A stretch of DNA of 32,511 nucleotides. Source: Clostridiales bacterium. Its GTDB lineage: Bacteria > Bacillota > Clostridia > Oscillospirales > Oscillospiraceae. How positions within the stretch are numbered: position 1 is the stretch's first letter; each line of letters begins with the position of its first letter. The translations under genes were made by a program, and so were the position numbers. The notes below the pieces were generated by a model. That model was not told the DNA's origin and ran no database searches. It worked only from the letters and a program-made list of their open reading frames with translations. Positions 31,798-32,511 of the stretch are shown piece by piece. The stretch lies in NCBI GenBank assembly GCA_022764045.1, contig JALERU010000033.1, positions 1 to 32,511 on the forward strand, read 5' to 3'.

Positions 31798-32511
31798 TTA
31801 CTCTCCCTCCTTTTCCCGCAGGGCCGCCAGCAGGGCCTCTTTGGCCTGCTCCACGGTGTAGACCGCCGGGTCGATGTCCACCCCCAGGGCCCGCACCCGG
31901 GCAAAGACCCGGTTCATGGCCGGCACGGCCAGGCCCAGGGCCTCCAGCTCCTCCCCGTGGGAGAAGACCTCCCGGGGGGTGCCCACATAGGGAAGCTTGC
32001 CGTGGCTCACCACCGCCAGCCGGTGGGTGAGCCGGGCCACGTCTTCCATAGAGTGGCTGACGATGATCACTGTGGCCCCGTTGGCCCGGCGATAGGCCTC
32101 GAGGTTGGCCAGGATACTGGCCGCCCCCCCCGGGTCCAGGCCGGCGGTGGGCTCGTCCAAAATCAGCACCTTGGGCTCCATGGCGATGACCCCCGCGATG
32201 GCTACCCGGCGCTTTTGCCCGCCGGAGAGCTCAAAGGGGGAGCGGGAGAGGACCTCGTCGCCCAAGCCGGCAAATTCCGCCGCCCGGCGGACCCGGCGGT
32301 CGATCTCCTCCTCCCCCAGCTTCATGTTCCGGGGCCCAAAGGCGATGTCCTTGTAGACCGTCTCCTCAAAAAGCTGGTACTCCGGGTACTGAAACACCAA
32401 CCCCACCTGAAAGCGGATATCGTGGGTCAGGGCTTTGCTGCTCCAGATATCCTGCCCCTGGAAGAGGATCTGACCCGACGTGGGCCGGATCAAGCCGTTG
32501 AGATGCTGGAT
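31798..32511 (-). CDS. ecfA2: Energy-coupling factor transporter ATPase EcfA2, 5' end outside window
   Basis: This partial gene has 237 residues visible and begins outside the window, in frame from IQHLNGLIRPTSGQILFQGQ; the Walker A loop lies just past the edge. Visible motifs are the Q-loop region VGLVFQYPEYQLFEETVYKD, the ABC signature ELSGGQKRRVAIAG, Walker B VLILDEPTAGLDP, and the switch histidine VIIVSHSMEDV. It hydrolyses ATP to drive ECF-type vitamin import together with EcfA1 and EcfT. EcfA2 (not A1) is preferred because it directly precedes ecfT. The last codons contain the ribosome site of ecfT, so the two are coupled. Confidence 0.93.
   Translation of the reverse strand: MQHLNGLIRPTSGQILFQGQDIWSSKALTHDIRFQVGLVFQYPEYQLFEETVYKDIAFGPRNMKLGEEEIDRRVRRAAEFAGLGDEVLSRSPFELSGGQKRRVAIAGVIAMEPKVLILDEPTAGLDPGGAASILANLEAYRRANGATVIIVSHSMEDVARLTHRLAVVSHGKLPYVGTPREVFSHGEELEALGLAVPAMNRVFARVRALGVDIDPAVYTVEQAKEALLAALREKEGE

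Overview
The window looks like a chromosomal segment of a high-GC, endospore-forming gut-type Clostridia, most likely Oscillospiraceae (Flavonifractor/Oscillibacter-like). This placement is inference. It rests on a complete sporulation sigma factor G, an SLH-domain surface protein, a butyryl-CoA-dehydrogenase-like enzyme, a Firmicutes-type ecfA2-ecfT-truA cluster, GC-ending codons and abundant short palindromic intergenic repeats. No phage, plasmid, insertion sequence, CRISPR array or tRNA gene was seen.

Layout. Positions 1-307 hold the 3' two-thirds of RNase P RNA and its terminator. A cytidylate-kinase-like gene and a MATE exporter follow (ATGA overlap), then a free-standing acyl-CoA dehydrogenase with codon use unlike its neighbours. 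After a hairpin-rich repeat come a large LuxR-type ATPase regulator and, 15 bp later, a 1132-residue secreted SLH protein. A consensus promoter then drives phosphoglucosamine mutase, a stand-alone GlmU-like acetyltransferase and an EamA transporter. On the minus strand lie a GNAT gene and rpsB-tsf with its own promoter and terminator. A palindromic repeat block (copy A) separates rpsB from sigG on the plus strand. sigG converges, with a 17-bp overlap, on a minus-strand operon padR-DUF2812-DUF2812-DUF2812.

Further right is a minus-strand paaK-ACT operon, divergent from a plus-strand hemolysin III-like/DegV pair. A second copy of the composite repeat (copy B) follows, then a ClpE-type zinc-finger AAA+ ATPase. 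The right end is a minus-strand series: ecfA2 (partial), ecfT, truA, a DUF5711 membrane-anchored protein and a CvpA-like membrane protein.

How the genes work together. The clearest regulatory unit is padR plus three paralogous DUF2812 membrane proteins. Its promoter carries a 43-bp two-tier palindrome over the -10 element and start site, as expected for an autoregulated PadR repressor. The regulator/SLH pair suggests controlled display of a surface protein. The glmM/acetyltransferase pair would make GlcN-1-P and perhaps GlcNAc-1-P for the cell wall. PaaK-ACT points to aryl-acid activation linked to amino-acid fermentation.

The most unusual non-coding structures are the ~450-bp composite repeat present twice about 9.2 kb apart, with a nested palindrome in opposite orientations; a 138-bp tandem repeat splitting the ecfT-truA junction; and a 17-bp exact direct repeat bracketing the hemolysin III promoter. 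No single clearly new defence or biosynthetic system is evident. The PadR/triple-DUF2812 operon is the best candidate for uncharacterised biology.
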